Part shown: positions 1 to 9,400 of the stretch, one piece after another | Layout: each line of letters begins with the position of its first letter | Numbering within the stretch: position 1 is the stretch's first letter | Assembly: GCA_965261695.1 (NCBI GenBank) | Contig: OZ253474.1 | Location: forward strand, 806,001 to 870,000 | DNA: 64,000 bases | Direction: 5' to 3' | DNA from: Bin5 sp965261695 | Lineage (GTDB): Bacteria > Chloroflexota > Anaerolineae > Caldilineales > Caldilineaceae | Position numbers and translations under genes: made by a program | The notes under the pieces: model-generated | Told to the model about the DNA's origin: nothing | Databases searched by the model: none | The model's input: only the letters and a program-made list of their open reading frames with translations

Positions 1-2223
1 GAGCACTTGACAATCGCCGGCCAGAACATCGTGCTGGCCATTGCTGATGCGCCGGACTACGAGGATGAACTTAGCGGGCTGGCGCACACGCTCCGGGAAC
101 TTTTCGACCCGGACGCCCTCTTTGTTGTCGTCGACCTGGGCGCTCATGTGCAGGTTGTGGCCCGCAGCAGCACTGACGCCATCAACGTCGGGATGATCGC
201 CGAGCAGCTCGGCGGCGGCGGACACCGACGCGCCGCGGCCGCGTTGCTTGAAGACGCGACACTGGCAGAGGCCAGGGAACGAATTGTCGGCCTCCTACAG
301 GATTTTGCGCGGCCCCCCGTTACCGTCTCCCAGATTATGAGCAAGGGCCGGCCGCACACACTGAACGAGGAGATGTCGGTTGCGGCGGCGATGGAACTGA
401 TGCAGCGTTACGGCCATGAAGGCTTTCCCGTCCTGCGCAAGATCGACGACGGCCACGGCCGTCTGGTGGGCATCCTCACCCGGCGGGAAGCGGACCGCAC
501 GCTCGGTCATCGGCTAGGCGCGCTGCCCGTCTACAAAGTGATGGGCAAAGGTGGCTTTACCATCAGCGCTGACGCGCCCATCAGCGCGTTGCACCGGCTG
601 ATGATCGAAAGCGGGTGGGGACAGATTCCGGTATTGGACGCCTCCGGGGAGCTGACCGGAATCGTTACGCGCACCGATCTGCTCAAACTTTGGGGGGAAG
701 ACGGGGAGGCGCAGACCCAGATCCCGGACGTCAGCCGCGAACTGGAACAGACGCTGACGCAAGCGCAGCACCGGCTCCTGTGGATTGCGGGTGAGATTGC
801 GGCAGAGATGGGGCAGGCCGTATACGTCGTCGGCGGCTTCGTGCGTGATCTTCTGCTGGGGCGCGTCGACACTACCGGCAGATCAGGCTCGGTCGACATG
901 GATCTGGTTGTCGAGGGCGACGCCATCCGCCTAGCCGAGCGCATGAGAGCAAGATGCGGCGGGCGGGTCGTCACCCATACCCGTTTCGGCACAGCCAAGT
1001 GGATTCTGGACGAGGCCGACCATCCGCTGAACTGCCCAAGCCTGTTGACGTCCTCAGCGCAAGCGGGGGAAAACCAGTTGCCGCCGCATTTCGACTTCGT
1101 CACCGCGCGCACCGAGTTCTACACCGAGCCAACCGTCCTGCCGACCGTTGAGCAGGGCAGTATAAAGCTGGATCTGCACCGGCGGGACTTCACGATCAAC
1201 ACGCTGGCCATCGCTCTGACGCCTGATCGCTGGGGCGATCTGCTGGACTTTTATGGCGGCCTGACCGACCTTCGCACAGGGCAGGTGCGTGTTTTGCACA
1301 GCCTGAGCTTTGTGGATGATCCAACCCGCATCTTGCGCGCCGTCCGTTACGAACAGCGCTTCCATTTCCGCGTCGAAGCGCGCACAGAGGAGCATCTGCT
1401 GGACGCGGCGCCGCTGCTGGAGCGGGTCACGGCGGCGCGCATTCGCCAGGAGTTGGACCGCATCTTTCAGGAGGCCAGACCGGAAGAAACCATCCTGAGA
1501 CTGGACGAGTTGGACGTACTCAAGCAAATCCACCCTGACTTACGCGCCGGCGCGCCCTTTGCCCGCAGCAGCGCCGCGCTGCGCGACAAGCTGGCAGCAC
1601 TGCCGGACGGTGTTCAAAGTGGATATAGCGACTCTGATCACTACACGGAAAAGAGCCAGCAGTTGGCAAAGGCGACCACACTGCCGCGCCAGAGTCGCCA
1701 AGTCGTGCAGCTTGAAGGAATGGATACACCAATCGAACGGCTCTATTGGGGGCTGCTCATCTACGAACTTCTGCCGCCGGAGCCAGAAGCCGATGGCAGA
1801 CCCACGGCAGTTGAAGAGGCGTTGAGCGAGCGCCTGAAGCTGCGCGGCGAGACGCGGCGACTGATGCGGCATCTCCAGGTGCTGAAAACGCGCCTGCCAC
1901 AGCTGGTCGACCCGCAGGCGTCTCCCAGCGAAATCGTCGCTCTGCTCGATCTGACGCAGCCGCATGCATTGCTGCTGCTCTCTTTGCTGGAAAGCGACCC
2001 GCTTCTGCGTGAGCGGCTGCACTGCTACGCGCAGACATGGCGGCACATCCACCCTTCGCTGAATGGCGAAGACCTGCGGCGGTTGGGCCTTGCGCCCGGC
2101 CCCGACTACGGCGAGATCCTGCGCCGGCTGCGAACAGCTCTTCTAAATGGCGAGATCGCTGCGGGTGATGCCGAATGGCAGTTGGCGGAGACGATGATAC
2201 ATGAGAAGCTAGCGACCGCATAA
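1..2223 (+). CDS. DHH/CBS/CCA-adding-type nucleotidyltransferase fusion (5' truncated)
   Basis: The reading frame is open to the left edge, so the N-terminus (expected DHH phosphoesterase half) is missing. Residue numbers count from the first visible TTG at 7. A DHHA1-type tail with GGGGHRRAAA lies at about 69-78. Two CBS domains follow at about 108-165 and 172-230. A class II poly(A) polymerase/tRNA nucleotidyltransferase begins near 255, with GGFVRDLLLGR, the metal-binding DMDLVVEGD, RRDFTINTLAI and DDPTRILRAVRYEQRF. This head adds CCA or A to tRNA 3' ends; the DHH/CBS half may bind or hydrolyse nucleotides. The same multi-domain arrangement is known in several bacterial phyla. The exact activity (CCA, A-adding or CC-adding) cannot be read from the sequence. 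The next gene follows 12 bases after the stop. Confidence 0.9.
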   Translation, partial: EHLTIAGQNIVLAIADAPDYEDELSGLAHTLRELFDPDALFVVVDLGAHVQVVARSSTDAINVGMIAEQLGGGGHRRAAAALLEDATLAEARERIVGLLQDFARPPVTVSQIMSKGRPHTLNEEMSVAAAMELMQRYGHEGFPVLRKIDDGHGRLVGILTRREADRTLGHRLGALPVYKVMGKGGFTISADAPISALHRLMIESGWGQIPVLDASGELTGIVTRTDLLKLWGEDGEAQTQIPDVSRELEQTLTQAQHRLLWIAGEIAAEMGQAVYVVGGFVRDLLLGRVDTTGRSGSVDMDLVVEGDAIRLAERMRARCGGRVVTHTRFGTAKWILDEADHPLNCPSLLTSSAQAGENQLPPHFDFVTARTEFYTEPTVLPTVEQGSIKLDLHRRDFTINTLAIALTPDRWGDLLDFYGGLTDLRTGQVRVLHSLSFVDDPTRILRAVRYEQRFHFRVEARTEEHLLDAAPLLERVTAARIRQELDRIFQEARPEETILRLDELDVLKQIHPDLRAGAPFARSSAALRDKLAALPDGVQSGYSDSDHYTEKSQQLAKATTLPRQSRQVVQLEGMDTPIERLYWGLLIYELLPPEPEADGRPTAVEEALSERLKLRGETRRLMRHLQVLKTRLPQLVDPQASPSEIVALLDLTQPHALLLLSLLESDPLLRERLHCYAQTWRHIHPSLNGEDLRRLGLAPGPDYGEILRRLRTALLNGEIAAGDAEWQLAETMIHEKLATA

Positions 2224-2235
2224 GGGAGGATAGCG

Positions 2236-3402
2236 ATGAAAATCACCGCGATCAGACCGATTTTCGCTCAAGGGGAGCGCCGCATCTTCGTCTTCATCAA
2301 GGTTGAAACCGATCAGCCGGGACTGGTCGGCTGGGGCGAGGCCACGGTGGAGGGCAAGCCGCGCGCAGTGGCCGGTTGCGTCCAGGATATGGAGCCGATG
2401 ATCCTGGGATTTGACCCGCTTGAAGTGGAACACTGCTGGCAGATTCTCTATCGCAGCGGGTTCTGGCGGCAAGGGATCATCGGTCTTTCCGCCCTCTCCG
2501 GCATCGACCAGGCCCTGTGGGACATCAAAGGCAAGGAAGCGGGCAAACCGATATACGAACTTCTGGGGGGCAAGGTGCGGGATCGCGTGCGGATGTACAC
2601 GCACTTTGGCGGCGACACGCCCGACGAGATGGCGGAGAGCGCGCAGTCCAAGGCGGCCAAGGGCTGGAACGCCGTCAAAACGGTGCCCGTGCCGATTACG
2701 AACATCCTGGACGGGCCGCGCGTGCTGGATGAGGCCGAGGCCGGTCTGAGGGCTGTGCGCGCGGCCGTTGGCAACGACGTGGACATCCTGTTGGATATGC
2801 ACGGGCGGGTTACGCCGCAGATGGCGATCCGCTACGCGCAGCGCTTTGAACCGTATGAGCCGTTCTTCATGGAAGAGCCGGAGCAGGCGGAGAACCCGGC
2901 GGCGATGGCGCAAGTGGCGCGGGCCACGAACATCCCAATTGCCACCGGCGAGCGACTCCTTACGCGCTGGGGCTTCCGCGAAATCCTGGAGACCGGCGCA
3001 GCCAGCCTGTTGCAACCGGACGCCTGCCACGCCGGCGGCATCAGTGAGGTGCGGCGTATCGGTGCGCTGGCTGAGGTCTACTACGCCGGCCTGGCGCCCC
3101 ACAACCCCTATGGCCCGATCTCGACTGCCGCCTGCGTTCAGGTAGATTTCACAACGCCCAATTTCGTCATTCAGGAGATGGTCGACCCGGACGATATGCC
3201 GCTTTCGATGACCGAGTTTGTCGTCGAGCCGCTGACGGTTGTGGACGGCCACATCCTGCCGCCGGACAAGCCGGGCCTGGGCGTTGAGGTGGACGAGGCC
3301 GCCTGCGCCCGCCATGCGCCCGACTTCAGCTCGGAAGCCGTCCAGAACTCCTATCGCGCATACCTCGTCCGTCACCAAGACGGGGGCGTCGCCGATTCCT
3401 GA
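2236..3402 (+). CDS. Galactonate dehydratase-like enolase-superfamily enzyme
   Basis: A 388-residue mandelate racemase/muconate-lactonizing-type enzyme. Metal ligands are visible at D187 (LLDMHG), E213 (FMEEPE) and E239 (ATGER). H189 in DMHG and H289 in LAPHNPYGP fit the acid/base residues of D-galactonate dehydratases, with nearly the spacing of E. coli DgoD. The expected reaction is dehydration of a sugar acid to a 2-keto-3-deoxy acid. Substrate cannot be fixed, because several acid-sugar dehydratases share this motif set. A good ribosome site (GGGAGGA) overlaps the preceding stop region, so it is probably co-transcribed with the upstream tRNA nucleotidyltransferase, although the functions look unrelated. 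Confidence 0.85.
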   Translation: MKITAIRPIFAQGERRIFVFIKVETDQPGLVGWGEATVEGKPRAVAGCVQDMEPMILGFDPLEVEHCWQILYRSGFWRQGIIGLSALSGIDQALWDIKGKEAGKPIYELLGGKVRDRVRMYTHFGGDTPDEMAESAQSKAAKGWNAVKTVPVPITNILDGPRVLDEAEAGLRAVRAAVGNDVDILLDMHGRVTPQMAIRYAQRFEPYEPFFMEEPEQAENPAAMAQVARATNIPIATGERLLTRWGFREILETGAASLLQPDACHAGGISEVRRIGALAEVYYAGLAPHNPYGPISTAACVQVDFTTPNFVIQEMVDPDDMPLSMTEFVVEPLTVVDGHILPPDKPGLGVEVDEAACARHAPDFSSEAVQNSYRAYLVRHQDGGVADS

Positions 3403-3463
3403 CGCGCTGTCGCGTCCAAATTGAAGCGCGCAGCGCCAAATACATTCAGCGCGGAAATCGCTC

Positions 3464-4738
3464 ATGGCTCCGATCCTTTCCGGCAAACGCATCATGCTCG
3501 GCATCAGCGGCGGCATCGCGGCTTACAAGTCGGTGACGCTGGCCAGCCGCTTCACGCAGGCCAACGCGCTGGTGGACGTGATCATGACCCACTCGGCGGC
3601 GAAGTTTGTTGCCCCGGTTACCTTCCAGGCGATCACACAGCGCAGCGTGGCGACCGACACGTTCGAGTTCTGGCACGACGCCGGGCGGCTGCGAATCGGT
3701 CACGTGGCCCTGGCGCACGCGGCCGACCTGTTCATCATCGCGCCGGCCACGGCTCACACGATCGCCCGCCTCGCCCTGGGACTGAGCGACGAACTGCTGA
3801 GCATCACCGCGCTCAGTTACAAAGGCCCCATGCTGCTGGCGCCGGCGATGGAAACCAATATGTGGACCCACCCTGCTACGATGCGCAATGTCCAGACCCT
3901 GCTAGACTGGGGCGTCGATTTTGTCGGGCCTGCCGAAGGGCGCCTGGCTTCCGGCGAGGTGGGCGAGGGCCGGGTGGCGGAGCCGGAGGAGATCTTTGAA
4001 GTCGCCTGCAAAGTGATCGGCCGCGGCGGCCCTCTTGACGGGTTGCGGGTGGTGATCACTGCCGGCGGCACGCGTGAGCCGATCGATCCGGTGCGCTTCA
4101 TGGGCAACCACTCCACTGGCAAGATGGGCGGGGCCCTGGCGCGCGCGGCGCGTGATTTGGGCGCGGACACTGTCCTCGTCCACGCGCCTCTGGCCGTGCA
4201 TCCGCCCGGCGGCGTAACGCTCGTTCCGGTCCATACGGCCCATCAGATGTATGCGGCGGTCATGGAGCAGTTGGCCCAGACCGACGTGCTCATCGGCGCG
4301 GCCGCAGTGGCGGACTATCGACCCACCAACAGCGCCGACCACAAGCTGAAGAAGTCGCCGCAGCAGCAGGTCATAACGCTCGAACGAACGCCGGATATTC
4401 TGCAGACCGTCGGCAAAGAGCGGGCAGCCGACGGGAAGCGCCCACAACTGGTCATCGGCTTTGCCGCGGAGACCAACGATCTTGAAGCCAACGCCATCGA
4501 CAAGCTGAAACGGAAAAACCTCGATCTGGTCGTCCTCAACGACGTAACCGCGGCGGACAGCGGATTTGCCGTGGATACAAACCGGGTCACGCTGTTCGAG
4601 CGCGACGGCCACCGCGAGGCTTGGCCGCTGATGAGCAAGGATGAGGTCGCCCAGGCGATCATGCAGCGGGTTGTGGCGCGGCTGGGGCGGCTCAACTGGA
4701 AAAAGTCGCAGCAACACGTGCAGGGCGACGAGTCTTGA
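3464..4738 (+). CDS. coaBC: Bifunctional phosphopantothenoylcysteine decarboxylase/phosphopantothenate-cysteine ligase
   Basis: A 424-residue cytoplasmic enzyme of coenzyme A synthesis, the usual length for the fused protein. The N-terminal CoaC half (about 1-190) has the flavoprotein SGGIAAYK loop, the HVALAHAADLF segment carrying the active-site His and the PAMETNMW substrate-recognition clamp. The C-terminal CoaB half has the VVITAGGTREPIDPVR nucleotide site, the NHSTGKMG segment, AAAVADYRP and the KLKRKN lysines near its end. It couples 4'-phosphopantothenate to cysteine and decarboxylates the product to 4'-phosphopantetheine. The ATG at 3464 was chosen because it begins just before the flavin-binding strand. 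Confidence 0.95.
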   Translation: MAPILSGKRIMLGISGGIAAYKSVTLASRFTQANALVDVIMTHSAAKFVAPVTFQAITQRSVATDTFEFWHDAGRLRIGHVALAHAADLFIIAPATAHTIARLALGLSDELLSITALSYKGPMLLAPAMETNMWTHPATMRNVQTLLDWGVDFVGPAEGRLASGEVGEGRVAEPEEIFEVACKVIGRGGPLDGLRVVITAGGTREPIDPVRFMGNHSTGKMGGALARAARDLGADTVLVHAPLAVHPPGGVTLVPVHTAHQMYAAVMEQLAQTDVLIGAAAVADYRPTNSADHKLKKSPQQQVITLERTPDILQTVGKERAADGKRPQLVIGFAAETNDLEANAIDKLKRKNLDLVVLNDVTAADSGFAVDTNRVTLFERDGHREAWPLMSKDEVAQAIMQRVVARLGRLNWKKSQQHVQGDES

Positions 4739-4810
4739 TTCAGAGGGCGATGGCATTGCGCCGATTGAGCCCCGCTCTCGACGCCTCTTACGACAGGTAA
4801 CGACCTTGCT

Positions 4811-5656
4811 ATGCCTCTCACCCACATCCAGGAGCGGCAGGTCGCCGGCGCTTTGAGAGAAGTCGATCCTAAGCAGATAGACGTGACCCGCCAGTTGACG
4901 GCAGCGCAACGGACTCAGCAGGGGTTATCGATGATCCGCATCGCGGAACAGGTCGTAGCCCACCGCATGCGCTTGCGACAGCCCGAACTGACGGAAGGGA
5001 TGTCGCTCGGACTGGCGCGTATGCCGTACATGGACAGGAAGGAGGCAGTGGTGGCGGACCCCGAACAGGAATTTGGCAGATTCATGCGCAACGTTCTCGA
5101 TGCGCTTGAGGAGGCGGAAGTCAAGTATATGGTGGGAGGCGCCGTCGCCGTCTGGGGATGGGGGGAGGCCCGAACTACACGTGACTTTGATGTTGTAGTC
5201 GATCTCCCGATCGAGCTGATGTCGCGTCTTTCCGGAGCGCTTAGGGCCAGGCAGATGTTGGTTCCGGTAGACGTGATACTCGACCTCTATCAGTCACCGG
5301 GGGACCTGCCAATCAACGCCATCCATCAGCCGACAGGCTACAAGCTGGAGATCTTTCTGCTGAAACCCGACGATCCGCTGCGGGCAAGCGCGTTGCAACG
5401 GCGCCTGATTGTCGACTTCGGCCCGCAGATCGGCGAAATCTACGTCCATTCGCCGGAGGACCTGATCCTCTACAAACTCCAATACTATCGTCTGAGCAGC
5501 CAGCCCAGACATATCCGCGACATCGGCAGCATCATCGCCATGGTCGGAGATGATAGTCTGGAGCATGACTACCTGGCCCAGTGGAGCGACCGGCTGGAGC
5601 TGACCGAGATTTGGCAGGAAATCCAGGTTCGGATGAAGGATTCAGATTCTCAATAG
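4811..5656 (+). CDS. Nucleotidyltransferase (AbiEii/DUF6036-like) with fused N-terminal helical domain
   Basis: A 281-residue protein in two parts. Residues 1-75 (VTRQLTAAQRTQQGLSMI, VVAHRMRLRQPELTEG) form a helical segment of a kind usually found as a short separate protein. The rest is a minimal nucleotidyltransferase: MVGGAVAVWGWGEARTT carries the GG motif and RDFDVVVDL supplies the metal-binding acids. The C-terminal segment LVDFGP..VHSPEDLILYKLQYYR resembles AbiEii/MNT-type proteins. Such proteins are often toxins or modifiers in two-gene systems, but no antitoxin gene is adjacent, so a toxin role is speculative. Its 3' end overlaps the convergent downstream gene by 7 bases. No strong Shine-Dalgarno is seen before the ATG. 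Confidence 0.8.
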   Translation: MPLTHIQERQVAGALREVDPKQIDVTRQLTAAQRTQQGLSMIRIAEQVVAHRMRLRQPELTEGMSLGLARMPYMDRKEAVVADPEQEFGRFMRNVLDALEEAEVKYMVGGAVAVWGWGEARTTRDFDVVVDLPIELMSRLSGALRARQMLVPVDVILDLYQSPGDLPINAIHQPTGYKLEIFLLKPDDPLRASALQRRLIVDFGPQIGEIYVHSPEDLILYKLQYYRLSSQPRHIRDIGSIIAMVGDDSLEHDYLAQWSDRLELTEIWQEIQVRMKDSDSQ

Positions 5657-6291
5657 GGAGGCATTGCCGGGCCTTCATAGCCGCACACGCTCGTTCGCGG
5701 CGAGTTGACCAGCGGCAAGGCTCGCTCTGCGGCATGTTCATGCTTTGCGAAATGCCTTTGACAGTAGAGCCATTCATCCTCTTCCCAGGGACAGTCCACA
5801 CAGATCCACTTGGCCTGCTCTTTGCAAGCGTTGCAGCGGTGGACTGGAGACAAATTACGCGCCATCAAGTGGATGGGCTTTCCCCGCCAGGTTCCTTCAC
5901 GTTCATACTTAACGGAGATCTTTAGGCGGGTGGGGGAGCCAAAATCGTAGACGTACACCGCCTCCATTCCCTGCCGCAAGACGCAACCGATCTGAACGTC
6001 CATCGCCCTGACCTCACCAGGCGCCCATTCTTTCTCAGACTCTCTCACATAGTAGACTTCATCGAGGAGGAATCGGCTCATATGGCCGCAGCATTCCAGC
6101 CAGATAACTCGCAGATAAAAGTCCAGTTCATCCAGCGTGGCTTGTGCCGACGACTGCAGGTGAAGCCAGTAGTCCCCGACCCAGGTATCCTCAACCAACA
6201 GATGGTAGATATTCTGATATTCACCACTCTTTTTGGTATCTAGCGAGAAGTCATTTGCCCGTTCTGAACAGTCTTGTAGATGACGCGTCAT
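5650..6291 (-). CDS. pRiA4b ORF-3-like protein with C-terminal zinc-binding module
   Basis: A 213-residue protein. The N-terminal part (YHLLVEDTWVGDYWLHLQ, then TLDELDFYLRVIWLECCGHM) resembles the pRiA4b ORF-3/IS1096 passenger family, whose hallmark is a YWR-like strand followed by a helix and a histidine. The C-terminal 60 residues contain CNAC, CVDC, YCQRH and HEH, a likely two-zinc, B-box-like cluster. No enzymatic role is known for this family. It converges on the nucleotidyltransferase gene, overlapping its end by 7 bases. No close partner gene is seen: the alpha-2-macroglobulin gene lies on the same strand about 120 bases upstream. Confidence 0.65.
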   Translation of the reverse strand: MTRHLQDCSERANDFSLDTKKSGEYQNIYHLLVEDTWVGDYWLHLQSSAQATLDELDFYLRVIWLECCGHMSRFLLDEVYYVRESEKEWAPGEVRAMDVQIGCVLRQGMEAVYVYDFGSPTRLKISVKYEREGTWRGKPIHLMARNLSPVHRCNACKEQAKWICVDCPWEEDEWLYCQRHFAKHEHAAERALPLVNSPRTSVCGYEGPAMPPY

Positions 6292-6414
6292 GCCCCAGCG
6301 AGTGTACTCCCTTGAGCAGTAGACTCATCTACCCCGTGTAGACTTTTTTCTTGCCATATCCAGGCACCTTTACTTGGCCAGCAGATGCTGGTCAGGAATC
6401 AACCCCGCCGCCTC

Positions 6415-9400
6415 TCACTCTTCGCTCAATTCCACCACAACCCAATCCGTTCCCGTCCGCCCGAACGTCTCAGGCGCGTACATCTCCTCCGCCTTGGCAG
6501 GTGGGGCCACGAAGGCGCCGGGTGTCGTGGCCCTAGCCATATAGCTGTATTGGTAGACCCCGGCCCACAGGTAGGATGTGAAGGCTTCGGCGCGCTCGTC
6601 GCGCAGGTTCTGATGCTGATACCAGCTTCCCCACCACCAGCGCCCGCTCCGGCTGCTGTTCGGGTCTTGCGGCAGAGCGCCGGTCACTGCCAGTTCCGGG
6701 TTGAGAATCTCCAGGCCGGCGGGCAGCGGATCCACCAGAGCGACGTGAACGCGGCGAGAAGGCGCCGCCATCGTCAGCCTGACGCGCACGCGGGCGCCGG
6801 CACGGATATGCCATACGCCGTCATCATCGCGGCGCACGTCCTCCGGGTCGTCCACTGCCTCGTAGATGCGCTCGACAGTAAAGCCATGGTCCGCCGGGGC
6901 CAGGCGCAGGTCCGAAGGCGCATAGCGCAGGCCCAGCCGGTAGTAGAGCCGCCCCTCGCCTTCCTTCTGCACGATCAGCGGCACGTCCCCATCCACGCCC
7001 GTCGCGCTCTCCTGTACGAACTTCATCGGCACTTCAAGATTGACATTCTCCGCCGTGCGGCCCGCAAACGTATGCCCGCCCGCGTACTGCTCACCAAGCC
7101 AGATTCGGGCGACAAAGTCGGGCGTCTGCGACTCGTATGCATTGAAATAACGGTCCAGCGCCAGCAGCACCCACACGTTCTCCTGCGTGTTGCCCCAGCG
7201 CCCCGCCGTGCGATGCCCCAGCAGCCCGCGCACCAGCTTGGTGATCAGGTCGCTTTCGGGCTGGTCGACCACGAGCGCCTCCAGCAGCACCGCATCCGCA
7301 CGCCGGCTCGAATGGAGAAGCAGGTAGTCGCCGTCGCTGTAGCCGGAGGTGACCGTGGCCGCGCCGGCGGTTTCCGTCACCCGGTTGTTGAGATAACGCC
7401 GCATCTCCGCAACCGTCGCCTGCGAGGCAGTGTCATCGGTCAGCACGAACAGCAGCCAGCCGACACTCTCCAGCGAGAGGTCCTCCAGCCCCGCTTTACT
7501 GATCAGCGCACGCGCCTTGGAGGGATCATCGTCCCTCAGCAACTTGCGCACATACAGCGCATAGGAGGAAAGCCCCCGCCGGACGTCGGCCCCGTACCAA
7601 CTCGGGTAGTGATCCTCGATATGGCGCAGGTAATCCAGCGAACTGCTCAGCATCTCTTCGGGCACGGCGAAGCCCTTCTGCCGGGCGCGGGCCAGCGCAT
7701 GGGCCACATGCACGCTGTGATAGGGCCAGACTTCGCCCCAGCGGCGCCAGATGGGGAAGCCGCCGCTGTCGTCCTGCAGGGCCGCCAGTGTCTGCAAGTC
7801 CCGTTCCATCGTACTCTCGATCTCGGCGGGCGAAGGCAGACCCTCCGTTTCAAACGCCGTCAGTACGTCCCGCAGCGCGGCAACGCCCAGAATGCGGGAA
7901 GCAATCTGTTCGGAGCATTCGTAGGGATAGCGCACCAGATAGATGAAGGCGTCGGTCAACGCCTGCAATGCGGTCGAGGAGACCGTCACCTCCAGGCCGC
8001 CGTAGTTTGGCACTACCCCTAACGGAGGCCGCAGCGGCTGCATGACCGCACCACTCTCGTCGATCTCACCGTAGACGGCAAAGGCTTCAGTCGTCGCCGG
8101 CGTGTACACGGGCAGGTCCACCTCGGCCGCGTCGGCGATCGACGGTTGATTGGCGTCAATCGCGCCGAACTGGAAACGGGCCGTGCCGGCGCCGGCAGTC
8201 GTCGTCGCGAAGCGCACCTCGACCCTGTCGTTGGCCGGAACGGTCACCGCATAGCCGACAGCCCCGTTTTCGCCGCCTTCCGCCGTCACATCGGCGTTGG
8301 TCGCGCGGACGATAACGTGCGTCTCCATCGCTTCGTCGGTCTGGTTTTGCAGCACCACCGGCAACTCGAAACTGTCGCCAAAGTTGAGGAAGCGGGGCGC
8401 GGAAGGCCGCACCATCAGCGGCAGCCGCGCGGTCAGGCTGGACTCACCCGTCCCGAAGAACTTGCCTCCTGCCACCGCCACCACCATCACCCGATAGCGG
8501 GTCAGATTGTCCGGCAGTGTCACTGACACGCTGGCCTGGCCGTTTTCATCCGTGCGCACCTCCGGCGCGAAGAGAGCCAGCGAATCGTAGTTCACCCGAA
8601 CCCGAATCGACTCGGCATCGCCTCCAGCCACCTTGGACTCTTCAGCCATTTCCGCATCCATCGCCATCGCTGGCATGGCCTCCGGGGCCGCGGCCGCCAA
8701 CGCCCACGTCCCCCTCGTCCCCCTAGGCATCGCGGGCTGCGGCGTGCCGGTCGGCGCCGGCGGTGCCCCTTGCAGCGACTGAAGACTCGCCAGCAGCACA
8801 TCGGCGCGATTGTGATGATCGCCGACGCCGCGGCCGCGTTCACTGTAGAATACGCTTACGGGGTCGATCAGTTGATAACCGGTCAGGGCCAGAATCGCCT
8901 CATCGACCACGACGACGGCAAACTCGGCATCAACTACCGGCTCGCCGTTGGCGTCCTGCACGGTTACGTCGATCGTCGTCTCCGCGCCCGGCTCCAACTT
9001 GACGGCCCGCGGGACTGCGTCCACCCACAGCGTACGGCTCAACGGCGGGACCGACAGATTCAAACTGCCGCGCGCGTAAGCAGGACGACGCGGCGCGGAC
9101 TCTAGCTCATTGCCTTGGTCATCCACGCGCACGGCTGACCCAACCAGATCCACCTGAACATGAATGTTGGGAATGTACTTTTCTTCGATGGGCACGTGCA
9201 ATGTAAAGGTGGGGCCTTCCATTGTGAACCGCTCGCTGGAGACGAGACCGTCGCGACGCAAAGTAACAACCCCCTCGGCTGGGAAGAAGGGAGCCTGCAC
9301 CAATATTTGGGCAGTATCACCGGGCGTGTAATTCTGGCCGTCGGGAATGAGTTGCACATCTTCCCGTTGCAAGTTACCAGTGGGCGGACGCTGGCCGCCG

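Noticed and set aside
6385..8022. 545-codon plus-strand open frame
   Set aside because: It is antisense to the alpha-2-macroglobulin gene, shows no recognisable motif and has the Arg/His/Gln-rich composition of a GC-rich shadow frame.
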